From UBA7455 sp026713185 (GTDB taxonomy: Bacteria > Pseudomonadota > Gammaproteobacteria > Pseudomonadales > Azotimanducaceae): a DNA stretch of 64,000 nt. Made by a program: the position numbers and the translations under genes. The stretch lies in assembly GCA_963665785.1 (NCBI GenBank), contig OY762456.1:1736001-1800000 (forward strand). The letters are read 5' to 3'. Every line of letters starts with the position of its first letter. Position 1 is the stretch's first letter. A model generated the notes under the pieces. That model saw only the letters and a list, made by a program, of their open reading frames with translations, did no database searches and was not told where the DNA came from. Positions 39,917 to 48,891 of the stretch are shown here, one piece after another.

Positions 39917-42598
39917 ATGAAAATACACTTGCCAACCATGATGGCATTCCTGGTGGGAACAGGGATGGTTTCGGGCGGATTTACTGCTGCATATGGACAG
40001 GAAGTAGATGAGGAGAAGGCAGAAAAAGGGGGTTACTTCATTGAAGAGATCGTGGTAACCGCCGAGAAACGTGAGGAAAATATCAACGACGTTCCGTTAA
40101 CGATCACTGCGTTTGACTCAAAGGCGATCGAAGAACTCGGCATCGTAGACGAAGGTGATCTCGAAGCTCTCACCCCGGGACTACAGTTTGGGCAACACGA
40201 AGAACAGACTGGACAAGGCACCGTCATCCGCGGCATCGGCACTTTTGTGGGAGGCGTAAACCACATGGATATGGGCGTTGCGACCTACGTGAACGGTGCT
40301 TATTCTCGCACTGCAACCGGTGTTGCACCCAACCTGTTCGACGTTGAACGGGTGGAAGTAGCACGCGGCCCTCAGGGTACGCTTAATGGTAAAAACTCCA
40401 TTGCCGGTTCCATCAGCTACGTGACCAGGAAACCAACACCTGAATGGGATGTCCGGTTTCTAGGCGAATTCACCGATCAGACTACACAGCGGTACAACGT
40501 TGCTGTTGGTGGGCCACTTTTCGGCCCCTTAAGTTTCCGACTCACTGGTGGTTCATACACTGGAGAAGGGGCTCAGGAGAATATTGGTCTCGCCGGCGAC
40601 TACGATGAACCTGACGAAATCAGCTATTCACCGCAGTTACGTTTTCAAACGGATCGGATCGATATCAATGTTCGCTATGCCTTCTCCCATGACACCGGCG
40701 TACCGAGAACGAGTTTAAGCCTGTTCGACCCACGCAGGGATGTACCATGGTTGTGTACTGGAGATTTTTCACCTGATGTGCTCAACAGCATCACCGAGGA
40801 CAACTTGTCGGGAACCATTAACGGTGTGCCCTATGAATGTGAGGGAAGCTACGAGGAGCCCGAGAACTGGTGGTACTTGTATACAGAGGAAGCACCGGCA
40901 GTCTCTAAATGCGGCAGGGGCACACTCGCTAATCAGTGCGATGAACTGCGAAACATGGTCAACACGAATCGGCCAGGTGTATCAGATGTCAAGAGAAAGG
41001 CCTGGGGTCTAAATATCGATATTGAGATTACGGATGGTCTGACGCTGCAGTACGTTTACGGTGAGAATGAATTGAATCAGTTCACTGCGCGTGACCTGGA
41101 CTTGACCAACCAAACAGGCCCCAGCACGCCAAATGGCGCATGGTTCGACCGGCGAAACAGATCTCCATTTTATATGGACGATCAATCTCATGAGATCCAG
41201 CTTGTCTCAAATTACGACGGCAAGTTCAACTTTATCGTCGGTTACTACGAGCATGAGGGCTATAATCTCTGGGCGGTGTCCAGGGACGATTTTGCCTGGG
41301 ATGGGGTGGGTCTTGGTGATACCTCAGCTATATGTAATGCGGTGTTCGAAGGGTCCAGTGCTGATTGGGGTGGTGATCAGACCTACTGTACAGAGGGTGA
41401 CGACCATACCACCAAAAACTATTTTGGCACCGATGCGCGTATGGAGGCCGAGGCTACCTTTGCTCACGTCACCTACGAACACAATGAGAAGTGGTCCTTC
41501 TCAGGTGGTCTGCGTCATACAAAAGATACAAAGTATCGAGAAGTCCAGTTTATCTATTGGGACAAACAATACAATAATTGGCTTGCTGACCAACCTTTTC
41601 TCTTTACGTACGCAACGTCTGCCAAACCGGGTACTGTTGTGGGCGTAGATCCTACACCAAGTTGGAGCAAAGTAATCTGGAATGTCGGCGTGGAGTACAA
41701 GCCGACTGATGAAACCATGGTTTATGGTCGTATTTCCACGGGCTATCGTGCCGGTGGCTTCAACGACTCCAGCGTTTACAATCCGCCGATCAAGGCAGAG
41801 ACACTCATCAACTACGAAGCCGGTGTGAAAGGGCTGTTCCTGGACCAGCGCCTGAACACGCGCGCTGCTGCATTTTTCCAGGACTACGACGATCGCCAGC
41901 AGGTCGCCACACAGGACCCGGGTCTCCCGGTATGTTCAGGCGCCCCTGGCGATGAGTTCGGGTGCCTCACACCGACTACTTCACACCCTCTACAAGAGTA
42001 TACCACCAACATACCAGACTCTCAGATCTGGGGTTTTGAGATAGAAGGAAACTACTACCTCACCCCGCAACTGAAGGTTGGCGGTTTCTACACCTGGCTC
42101 GGTTCTGATCTTGGGACGTTCTCGGCCACAACTCAGGGTGATCCAAATCCGGAGTTTGGCTTATGGGAACATATTGACGAGGAAACCGGACAGATGGTTA
42201 CCTCTGTGTATAACCGACCCAGGGACTGGACCGGTAGCAGGATGCCTCAGCAACCGGAACACAAATGGGCCATTACAGTGGCCTATGAGAATACCTTCGA
42301 GTCGGTTCCGGGGTCGTTTGTATGGTCAGGCTGGTACAACTACACCGGGGAAAGGTTCCCCCTGGTGCGGAATATCGACTCGCAGAAAATGCGTGCTTAT
42401 AATCGTCTGGACCTGCGCGCTACCTGGACCTCACCCAGTGAGAAATTGACCCTCACGGCATTTGTTCAGAATGTCATGGATGAAATTGGTTTGGTGGCTT
42501 ACCTTCCGCAATCTGCGATTGCGAACCCACTGTATCCTCCAATGGGAACGCTTTCCGACCCGCGTCGAATCGGCCTGGTTGTCAGCTGGACGATGTAA
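39917..42598 (+). CDS. TonB-dependent outer-membrane receptor
   Basis: The 893-aa protein starts at ATG 39917 behind GAGGAGAAACAG, with a signal peptide ending AAYGQ. The plug domain follows the TonB-box-like EEIVVTAEKREENINDVPLT and includes VERVEVARGPQGTLNGKNSI. The C-terminal half is a 22-strand-type barrel ending in the usual aromatic terminus (GLVVSWTM). It imports a ligand across the outer membrane with TonB-ExbBD energy. The sequence is of the OMR type, often linked to organic substrates rather than siderophores (inference). No substrate-specific neighbour defines the ligand. Confidence 0.92.
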   Translation: MKIHLPTMMAFLVGTGMVSGGFTAAYGQEVDEEKAEKGGYFIEEIVVTAEKREENINDVPLTITAFDSKAIEELGIVDEGDLEALTPGLQFGQHEEQTGQGTVIRGIGTFVGGVNHMDMGVATYVNGAYSRTATGVAPNLFDVERVEVARGPQGTLNGKNSIAGSISYVTRKPTPEWDVRFLGEFTDQTTQRYNVAVGGPLFGPLSFRLTGGSYTGEGAQENIGLAGDYDEPDEISYSPQLRFQTDRIDINVRYAFSHDTGVPRTSLSLFDPRRDVPWLCTGDFSPDVLNSITEDNLSGTINGVPYECEGSYEEPENWWYLYTEEAPAVSKCGRGTLANQCDELRNMVNTNRPGVSDVKRKAWGLNIDIEITDGLTLQYVYGENELNQFTARDLDLTNQTGPSTPNGAWFDRRNRSPFYMDDQSHEIQLVSNYDGKFNFIVGYYEHEGYNLWAVSRDDFAWDGVGLGDTSAICNAVFEGSSADWGGDQTYCTEGDDHTTKNYFGTDARMEAEATFAHVTYEHNEKWSFSGGLRHTKDTKYREVQFIYWDKQYNNWLADQPFLFTYATSAKPGTVVGVDPTPSWSKVIWNVGVEYKPTDETMVYGRISTGYRAGGFNDSSVYNPPIKAETLINYEAGVKGLFLDQRLNTRAAAFFQDYDDRQQVATQDPGLPVCSGAPGDEFGCLTPTTSHPLQEYTTNIPDSQIWGFEIEGNYYLTPQLKVGGFYTWLGSDLGTFSATTQGDPNPEFGLWEHIDEETGQMVTSVYNRPRDWTGSRMPQQPEHKWAITVAYENTFESVPGSFVWSGWYNYTGERFPLVRNIDSQKMRAYNRLDLRATWTSPSEKLTLTAFVQNVMDEIGLVAYLPQSAIANPLYPPMGTLSDPRRIGLVVSWTM

Positions 42599-42654
42599 CA
42601 AGGATACCGCTACATCGTCACTGGCAGGAGAACTGTCAGTTGTATAGGTAGAAC

Positions 42655-42691
42655 AGGCCCCCCGCATGATCAGATCGGGGGGCCTTTTTTT
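42655..42691 (+). terminator. Rho-independent terminator after the TonB receptor
   Basis: The arms AGGCCCCCCG (42655-42664) and CGGGGGGCCT (42676-42685) are perfectly complementary, with an 11-nt loop, followed by a run of T (to 42691). It ends just before the stop of the convergent haloperoxidase-like gene, so it separates the two units. Confidence 0.93.
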
Positions 42692-42692
42692 G

Positions 42693-44909
42693 TTAAGGGG
42701 CAACTCCCTCAAAGTAGGTTACCGCGTGATCGAATGCATCCATGCCAATCTTGATGCCGATCAGTCTGCCGTGGATGTCATCTGCAGGCGGATGTATCCC
42801 TCCCCAGATTCTGGACAAACTACACTGATCCGATGCATCCCGATACGTTGCCCACTGCAGTGTCATGTCAACACTCGGACCGTCTTCAAACTCCAGGAAC
42901 TCATCTCTCTGGATTTCAAAACCACTCATGCCACCGGGGAAATAGGCATCACCGGTAATCGCCGTCAGCACTTCTGCTGCTGCTCTGGAGAAGGTGGAAT
43001 GCCCCGATATATATCCGGCGAACGGGGGCGTAACAAAAGTCGGGCGCTGATAGGGCATCCATTTCTCCGCCAGAATCCAGGCCACCCCTGCTTCATCAAC
43101 ATCATGATCCTCAATATATTCCGGTCCCCGCCATGCTTTGAATTTGATCTTGCCAACATGCTCGTTTTGATCGCCGGCTAACGGATCATCTGCGTCAACC
43201 AGTTCAATGTAACCTTCCTGTAATGGGATACCGTTGATGCTGTAGGATGGCGCGTTCTCATCAGAACTCTGACCCCGATCCGCCATTGCCCTCAAGGAGG
43301 ATATCGGTCGGATATAATCATACCAGCCTTTGATACCCCACGCGGTTACAGCAGCATCATGCATGGCGCCTCCCAGGACGAAATAGGATTTAACATCCCA
43401 CTCCAGCAGTCCCAATACGGGACCGGTACCCGCAAAGCGTCGTTGCAACAGTTCGTGATCATTAACCTCGTTGAGGATCACAAACCAATGCCCAGGTGGT
43501 GTTTCGGACTCTGGGCCATCTGCCCAAAATTCTGCCAATACCCGCGTATAGTCACCCCTTGGCGCCAACTGCGCGTCATAGGGAGCGCCTGTGGCAGGAT
43601 TGACGTCATACCCAACACTGGAATCACCACCATCTATGGTGTTGTAGAATGCAGGATAGTCTGTGAAGGAAGTCGGGTAAGACTGGATATTGCCCAGGCT
43701 CGCTGGTGATATATCGATCATTACACCGTCGTCCGGGTCAAGGTGTGATGACCAGATTGTAACCAGGGAAAAAGACCATTTGTAGTTGTTGGACAGTTCA
43801 CCATCGATGGTCGGAGGCATGCCGGGATCGTGATAGACCCAGTAATCAAAGTCATCACGGGTATAAATCTTCAGATCATCCTCAGACAGGGCAAACGGAA
43901 CCACGGATCCCCATTCCGGACTGAGGAATTCCGGCTGATTCGGTCCACCGAATGCAATTGTCCCTTCCCGCTGGACAGTGGGATTACCGGCCTGATCAAC
44001 GAATTCCACCAGTGACAAGGGTTGCCAGCGATTCAAATCACTGATGTCAGGGTTCCCTGGTAATTCAGGATGAAGTGCTTCGTTAACCGGTATATAGTGC
44101 CTATTGATGTAGCTGTTTTCTTCGTTGGCGCCATCTGCCATACCCAATTCGATATAACACTGCGCAATATGATTGCCCAACGCTGTCGCAGAACCACTAC
44201 TGAAGTCGGTGGACGTATCATCAATATCTAATCCCAGATATCCCATTAACGCCTCGGCATCACGGGTAATAACGCTGGCGCCAGGTGAGTCCACAAAACG
44301 ATGTCGGATAATGCGATAGGCAGCATGGCTTATGGCTAGCGCCCGTGCCGTTTCGCTATCGGCGGATTCAGGTAGCGTGGAAAACTCACAATTCACCCCC
44401 GAGATCGTATTTCCGAGCAGCCATGGTCTTTCCACCTCTGCATAGGCCGCCCAGGCATCGTACATGGCAGATGATGCATGGAACAGATTGCGCGCATGTA
44501 CGGTAGGACGGGCATAATCATTGCGGATCGACTGCAGCAACACTTCGCTCCAGCGTCTGGCAATTGATACATCCTCCTCCGGAGCAACTCCAGGTAGATA
44601 ATGAGCAGTGATCAAGACGGCGTTATTGGGCATTGTAAATGTCGTGCTCCGGACGTTGGCATCGGCAAAGACACCACCGTTGTCACTGGACCAATGCGAG
44701 AAGTAGTATCCTTCCGGGTCTTCACGGGCGTTGACGGTAACCACCTCACCTGAACGGTATATACCGCTGCCCGTTCCCATGGCGACATCCAGCCGTAGAT
44801 TGGCTGATCCTTGCGGCTGTGGCGCCGGTGACGAGGTTACACCGCTCCCACCCCCGCAACCCGTTGCCAGGACAAGAACAGATGCCGCGATGACTACGCG
44901 ACGCAGCAT
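42693..44909 (-). CDS. Vanadium-haloperoxidase/PAP2-related lipoprotein
   Basis: The start at ATG 44909 gives a 738-aa lipoprotein (MLRRVVIAASVLVLATGCGG, lipobox LATGC). Residues about 35-105 form an InlB-B-repeat-like domain (YRSGEVVTVNAREDPEGYYF). The rest is a vanadium-haloperoxidase-like helical domain with ARNLFHASSAMYDAWAAY (about 133), GYISGHSTFSRAAAEVLT (about 626) and SRIWGGIHPPADDIHGR (about 695). The SGHS and R...H motifs correspond to the vanadate/phosphate-binding residues of the PAP2 superfamily. Vanadate binding, or phosphatase or halogenation activity, is possible but unproven. It lies outside the cytoplasmic membrane. Confidence 0.82.
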   Translation of the reverse strand: MLRRVVIAASVLVLATGCGGGSGVTSSPAPQPQGSANLRLDVAMGTGSGIYRSGEVVTVNAREDPEGYYFSHWSSDNGGVFADANVRSTTFTMPNNAVLITAHYLPGVAPEEDVSIARRWSEVLLQSIRNDYARPTVHARNLFHASSAMYDAWAAYAEVERPWLLGNTISGVNCEFSTLPESADSETARALAISHAAYRIIRHRFVDSPGASVITRDAEALMGYLGLDIDDTSTDFSSGSATALGNHIAQCYIELGMADGANEENSYINRHYIPVNEALHPELPGNPDISDLNRWQPLSLVEFVDQAGNPTVQREGTIAFGGPNQPEFLSPEWGSVVPFALSEDDLKIYTRDDFDYWVYHDPGMPPTIDGELSNNYKWSFSLVTIWSSHLDPDDGVMIDISPASLGNIQSYPTSFTDYPAFYNTIDGGDSSVGYDVNPATGAPYDAQLAPRGDYTRVLAEFWADGPESETPPGHWFVILNEVNDHELLQRRFAGTGPVLGLLEWDVKSYFVLGGAMHDAAVTAWGIKGWYDYIRPISSLRAMADRGQSSDENAPSYSINGIPLQEGYIELVDADDPLAGDQNEHVGKIKFKAWRGPEYIEDHDVDEAGVAWILAEKWMPYQRPTFVTPPFAGYISGHSTFSRAAAEVLTAITGDAYFPGGMSGFEIQRDEFLEFEDGPSVDMTLQWATYRDASDQCSLSRIWGGIHPPADDIHGRLIGIKIGMDAFDHAVTYFEGVAP

Positions 44910-45212
44910 GCGAGTTCTCAGAATTGTTTGCCTCCCGGTGTCACTTTTTAAAAGTATATACTGTACGACATGGGAGGACGCAGGAAAACACCTTGTGGCA
45001 ACCTGGTTCCGGCTTGCCACAGACAACGTGCGATGGGAGGTGGTGAGTCTCATTCAGGGGCTGTCTCCTCTGATGAATTGTTAACTCAGAAACATGTTCT
45101 GTACCATGTTCTGTACAATGTGCTGCTTATGTCTGATGAGCTACATAAAACGGCTATTTCTAATGTTGCCTGGCAGCCCCACCGGTGTTTCGCTGTCCTG
45201 TTCGATGGGTCC
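44910..45212. promoter_or_regulatory. Divergent promoter region between haloperoxidase-like and FG-GAP genes
   Basis: The 300-bp gap serves two divergent lipoprotein genes. It contains two direct copies of CATGTTCTGTAC (45093-45104 and 45107-45118), separated by two bases, plus a related CTGTACGACAT near 44965. These could be operator repeats. I see no additional gene. Confidence 0.4.
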
Positions 45213-46823
45213 ATGATGGCATGCCGTTGTCTCCTCGTTCTTGTCTGGCTTGCTGTCTCTGGTTGTGGCGGTGGCAGTTCTTCCCCGGCGGCGCCGGCGC
45301 GTCCGCAACCCGTCATCAACAACCCTTCTGCAACAGACGATGTGATTGCTTTTTCCAAAGTGAGTGATATTGGGTTAGCCAGGCCATATACAGCGGAAAT
45401 GGATCCCCGGGGGATACGTTTCTTCAGTGGCGGTGTTGCTGCTGCAGATGTTGACGGAAACGGATTCGTGGATTTGCTGTTGGTCGGTGGCAATAGTGAA
45501 CCGAATCACTTTTATGCAAATGAGGGGGGCGCCCTGATGGAAATTGGGGCTGATATGGGACTGGATCTGGTGCATTGGGCCAGTGGACCCGCGTTTGGGG
45601 ATATCGATGGTGATGGTGATCTCGATCTCTTCATCGGCGGTATCGAGGGTGACCCCGCTTCCCTGTTTGAGAATCAGTCGGGTCAATTTGTCGATATCAC
45701 ATTGACCTCAAGAATCATCCTGACAACCGAGACGACAGTGTCTGCTACATTCTACGATTATGACAAGGACGGCTACCTCGATCTGTTTCTAACCCACTGG
45801 GGTACCAGGCGTAACTTTCGTGAAGACACAGAGACAGTGTGGCGCAACAATGGCGACCTGACATTTACCAATACCAGCATCGAAACAGGAATAGCCAACG
45901 ATCTGGTCGAATCGGATACCGACTGGAGCTATACCGCAAACATCAGTGATATCGACAACGATGGTGATGGTGATCTGTTGATGACATCGGATTTTGTGGA
46001 AAGTCAGGTATATCGGAATAACGATGACGGCACTTTTACAAGAATTACGGATCGTGACGTGATCAAAGATCAGTCGGGGATGGGCGCGGCGGTAGGCGAC
46101 TATGACAACGATGGCGATATGGACTGGTTTGTAACTTCGATCTACAACCTGGATGATGTGGGTGGCACGCAGTTCGGCAACCGCTTATATCGTAATGACG
46201 GTGCCGGCATTTTCTCAGACATCACTGATGAAAGCGGAGTAGACAACGGCGGCTGGGGGTGGGGAGCCTGCGCTGCCGATTTCGATAACGATGGCCGTCT
46301 GGACATTTTTCATGTCAACGGCTGGATGGATGGGCCGCTTGGGAATTTCACTACTGACCGGGTCCGGTTTTATCATGCGACCCAGAGCGGTGTATTCCAG
46401 GAGCAGGCTTCGGTTGTCGGTCTGGATGACATTGGTCAGGGCAGGGGCGTGGCCTGTTTCGACGTGGAACGCGATGGCGATGTGGATATCTTTATTACGA
46501 ATAACTCTTCGGAACACCTGGTGCTTTATCAGAACGATTCAGAAAACGACAATCACTATTTGAGTGTCCGACTCACCGGCGCAGGCACAAATACATTCGG
46601 TATTGGCGCCCACATCGCGGCAGTAGTACCTGATGGTGGAAGACAGGTACGTGAGATGGGCGGCAGTAACAACTACGTTTCCCACAATCCCTATGAGGTG
46701 CATTTCGGCCTGGGTGAGGCGACCCAAGCGGACGTCACGGTGACCTGGCCGGATGGATCGGTGTCGTTGCAAACCGCACAGGCCGACCAACAGATCACAA
46801 TCCTCCACCCATCTTCCCCGTGA
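45213..46823 (+). CDS. FG-GAP/ASPIC (CRTAC1-like) lipoprotein 3
   Basis: The start at ATG 45213 gives a 536-aa lipoprotein (MMACRCLLVLVWLAVSGCGG, lipobox VSGC). The longer upstream frame has no sensible signal. At least seven DxDxDG repeats (DVDGNGFVDLLLV, DIDGDGDLDLFIG, DYDKDGYLDLFLT, DYDNDGDMDWFVT, DVERDGDVDIFIT) precede an ASPIC domain (HFGLGEATQADVTVTWPDGS). It is divergent from the haloperoxidase-like gene and is a paralogue of 33649-35316. Close association of such propeller lipoproteins with TonB receptors and oxidases suggests a shared extracytoplasmic role (inference). Confidence 0.87.
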   Translation: MMACRCLLVLVWLAVSGCGGGSSSPAAPARPQPVINNPSATDDVIAFSKVSDIGLARPYTAEMDPRGIRFFSGGVAAADVDGNGFVDLLLVGGNSEPNHFYANEGGALMEIGADMGLDLVHWASGPAFGDIDGDGDLDLFIGGIEGDPASLFENQSGQFVDITLTSRIILTTETTVSATFYDYDKDGYLDLFLTHWGTRRNFREDTETVWRNNGDLTFTNTSIETGIANDLVESDTDWSYTANISDIDNDGDGDLLMTSDFVESQVYRNNDDGTFTRITDRDVIKDQSGMGAAVGDYDNDGDMDWFVTSIYNLDDVGGTQFGNRLYRNDGAGIFSDITDESGVDNGGWGWGACAADFDNDGRLDIFHVNGWMDGPLGNFTTDRVRFYHATQSGVFQEQASVVGLDDIGQGRGVACFDVERDGDVDIFITNNSSEHLVLYQNDSENDNHYLSVRLTGAGTNTFGIGAHIAAVVPDGGRQVREMGGSNNYVSHNPYEVHFGLGEATQADVTVTWPDGSVSLQTAQADQQITILHPSSP

Positions 46824-46854
46824 CCCGATTGCCCGCACAATCCCGTAAATTGGT

Positions 46855-48891
46855 TCAATGTGCACCTGCCTGCAGCCTGACATAATCCCGGTATTGCCCA
46901 TCGGGTTTTGACATCAGTTCCTCGTGCGAACCCTTTTCCCGGATCTCACCTTCCTTCAGGAAGTAGATTCTGTCCGCGTTGGCGATAGTCGACAGGCGAT
47001 GGGCGATAATGATAACCAACCTGTCCTTCGCCGCCTGGTGCAGCGCATCGACGAGATAAGCTTCGGTCTCAGGATCCAGTGCGGAAGTCGGCTCGTCCAG
47101 GATCAGAATGCGAGAATCCCGTAGCAGTCCTCGTGCGATGGCGATGCGCTGCTTTTGCCCGACAGACAGCTTGCTGGTCACCGTGCCGAGGTCGGTTTCA
47201 TAGCCATCGGGGAGTGCCACAATGAATCCGTGAGCGCCCGCAACGCGTGCGACTTGTTCGACCTGCTCCATGGAAGCGTCCTTCTTGCCGTAACGGATGT
47301 TGTCCAGGATCGAATCCGAGAATAGTTGGGTTTCCTGGAAAACGTAAGAAACCTGGTTTCGCAGGCCCTCTACCGAGACATCCCTGAGGTCGATTCCATC
47401 GATCGATACCGTACCTTCCGTGGCTTGAAGAAAGGCTGGCGCCAAATAGGCCAGGCTCGTCTTGCCGGCGCCGGTAGGACCGACGAACGCGATGATCTCT
47501 CCGATGTGGGCTTTCATGTTGACCTGGCGAAGCGCCTGGCGTCCGTCCGGGTAGGTTAGTCCGACGTTATCCATGACGATGCCATCCGTGATTTGAGGCA
47601 GATTGATGCCATCGCGAGTCTTCTCGGTCTGCAAATCCATCAAGAAAAATACCCGGCGCATTCCCGCGATGTTCCTCTGCCATTCCGTGTACATGTGTCC
47701 CCATGCGCCGAAAGTCGCGTATAACTGGAAGAAGTAGTACGAAACGACAAAATAGTCCCCGGCCGTGAATGTACCTTCTATCACGCTTCCTGCCATCACG
47801 ATGAAGAATACCGCCTGTCCCAGCATTAACGACATGCTGTAGAATTGGTTATACAGAAGGATGACGATTGACTCCGTACGAAAGCGTTTGAACGATTCCG
47901 CACTGGCCTGCCTGAACCGGCGACCTTCGCGCTTGTTTCCCCCAAGGCTCTGCACCGCGAGCACATTGCTCATACCCTCTTCAATATTACTGGTGGTACT
48001 GGACCCTGCAGCACGACTGGCCTGACTCCTGCGGCGTACCACACGGGCAAGAGGCAGTACAAAAAGAAGCGTGATCGGAAACCCCAGCATGGCCAGCACA
48101 ATGACCTCGGGTGCACTGCCATAATTCGTGGCCACCATGATGAGACTGATCACAACGCCAAGAATGCCTGAGTACAACCCGAGGGTGAGTCCCTCAAGAA
48201 GCAGGCTGGCGCTTGTGGTGTCGTACATAACACGGTAGACACTGTCGCCAATCCGCTGATCGTCCAATGTCGACATCGGTAACTGTTTGGTTCGCCCGGC
48301 CAGTTGCGTTCTGAGAAGATGATTCAACGACTGGGTGAGGCGCAGGTGTACCCGGAAGTCGATCAGACCCAGAATACCCCCCATCTGGCTGCCCGCCATG
48401 TTTGCCTCGTTTTCAGTCTGCGTGGCTATATCGTGCCCCTGAGCCATAGAGGCGGTGGCTCTGGACCTGCCCCAGCCTCCACTGACTGTAGATCCGAACA
48501 AAATAACCATGAAGACACCGAGGAGCAGAATCCACAGCATGATCTCCAGCGGGCCTTTGCCGTCCAGGAATCGCAGAAAAGGTGCGAAATAGGATGGGAA
48601 ACCGGATATGCCCCCGGCGATGGGTTGACCCAGGATTACGTGATCGACCACTATCTTTCCCGGCCACACCACGATCATCAATCTGAAAGCCAATTCCAAT
48701 GATATGAAGGCCAACTTGGCGGCAATGCGGGCTTTGAAGAGTCTGAAATAGGATATCACCCGCATGAATACGCGCAGTGTCTCCCGGAAAGAAATGTCGG
48801 TCTGGACGTCGAGCACACTCGCCTGGCGATCGATCTGTTTCTCACCTTCCCGAAGCGATACTTTTGAGGCGTGCGGATTACTGGCCATCAT
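46855..48891 (-). CDS. ABC exporter half-transporter B (permease-ATPase fusion)
   Basis: The 678-aa protein starts at an ATG (48891 or 48888) that overlaps the end of the upstream ABC gene by 11-14 bp, so translation is coupled. Six hydrophobic helices in the first 340 residues form the type-1 exporter domain. The nucleotide-binding domain has Walker A GPTGAGKT (about 470), signature LSVGQKQR (about 573) and Walker B RILILDEPTSALD (about 593), plus the H-loop IIIAHRLSTIAN. Together with the next gene it should form a heterodimeric exporter. The cargo (lipid, drug or peptide) is not evident. Its stop lies 31 bp from that of lipoprotein 3 (convergent). Confidence 0.9.
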   Translation of the reverse strand: MMASNPHASKVSLREGEKQIDRQASVLDVQTDISFRETLRVFMRVISYFRLFKARIAAKLAFISLELAFRLMIVVWPGKIVVDHVILGQPIAGGISGFPSYFAPFLRFLDGKGPLEIMLWILLLGVFMVILFGSTVSGGWGRSRATASMAQGHDIATQTENEANMAGSQMGGILGLIDFRVHLRLTQSLNHLLRTQLAGRTKQLPMSTLDDQRIGDSVYRVMYDTTSASLLLEGLTLGLYSGILGVVISLIMVATNYGSAPEVIVLAMLGFPITLLFVLPLARVVRRRSQASRAAGSSTTSNIEEGMSNVLAVQSLGGNKREGRRFRQASAESFKRFRTESIVILLYNQFYSMSLMLGQAVFFIVMAGSVIEGTFTAGDYFVVSYYFFQLYATFGAWGHMYTEWQRNIAGMRRVFFLMDLQTEKTRDGINLPQITDGIVMDNVGLTYPDGRQALRQVNMKAHIGEIIAFVGPTGAGKTSLAYLAPAFLQATEGTVSIDGIDLRDVSVEGLRNQVSYVFQETQLFSDSILDNIRYGKKDASMEQVEQVARVAGAHGFIVALPDGYETDLGTVTSKLSVGQKQRIAIARGLLRDSRILILDEPTSALDPETEAYLVDALHQAAKDRLVIIIAHRLSTIANADRIYFLKEGEIREKGSHEELMSKPDGQYRDYVRLQAGAH

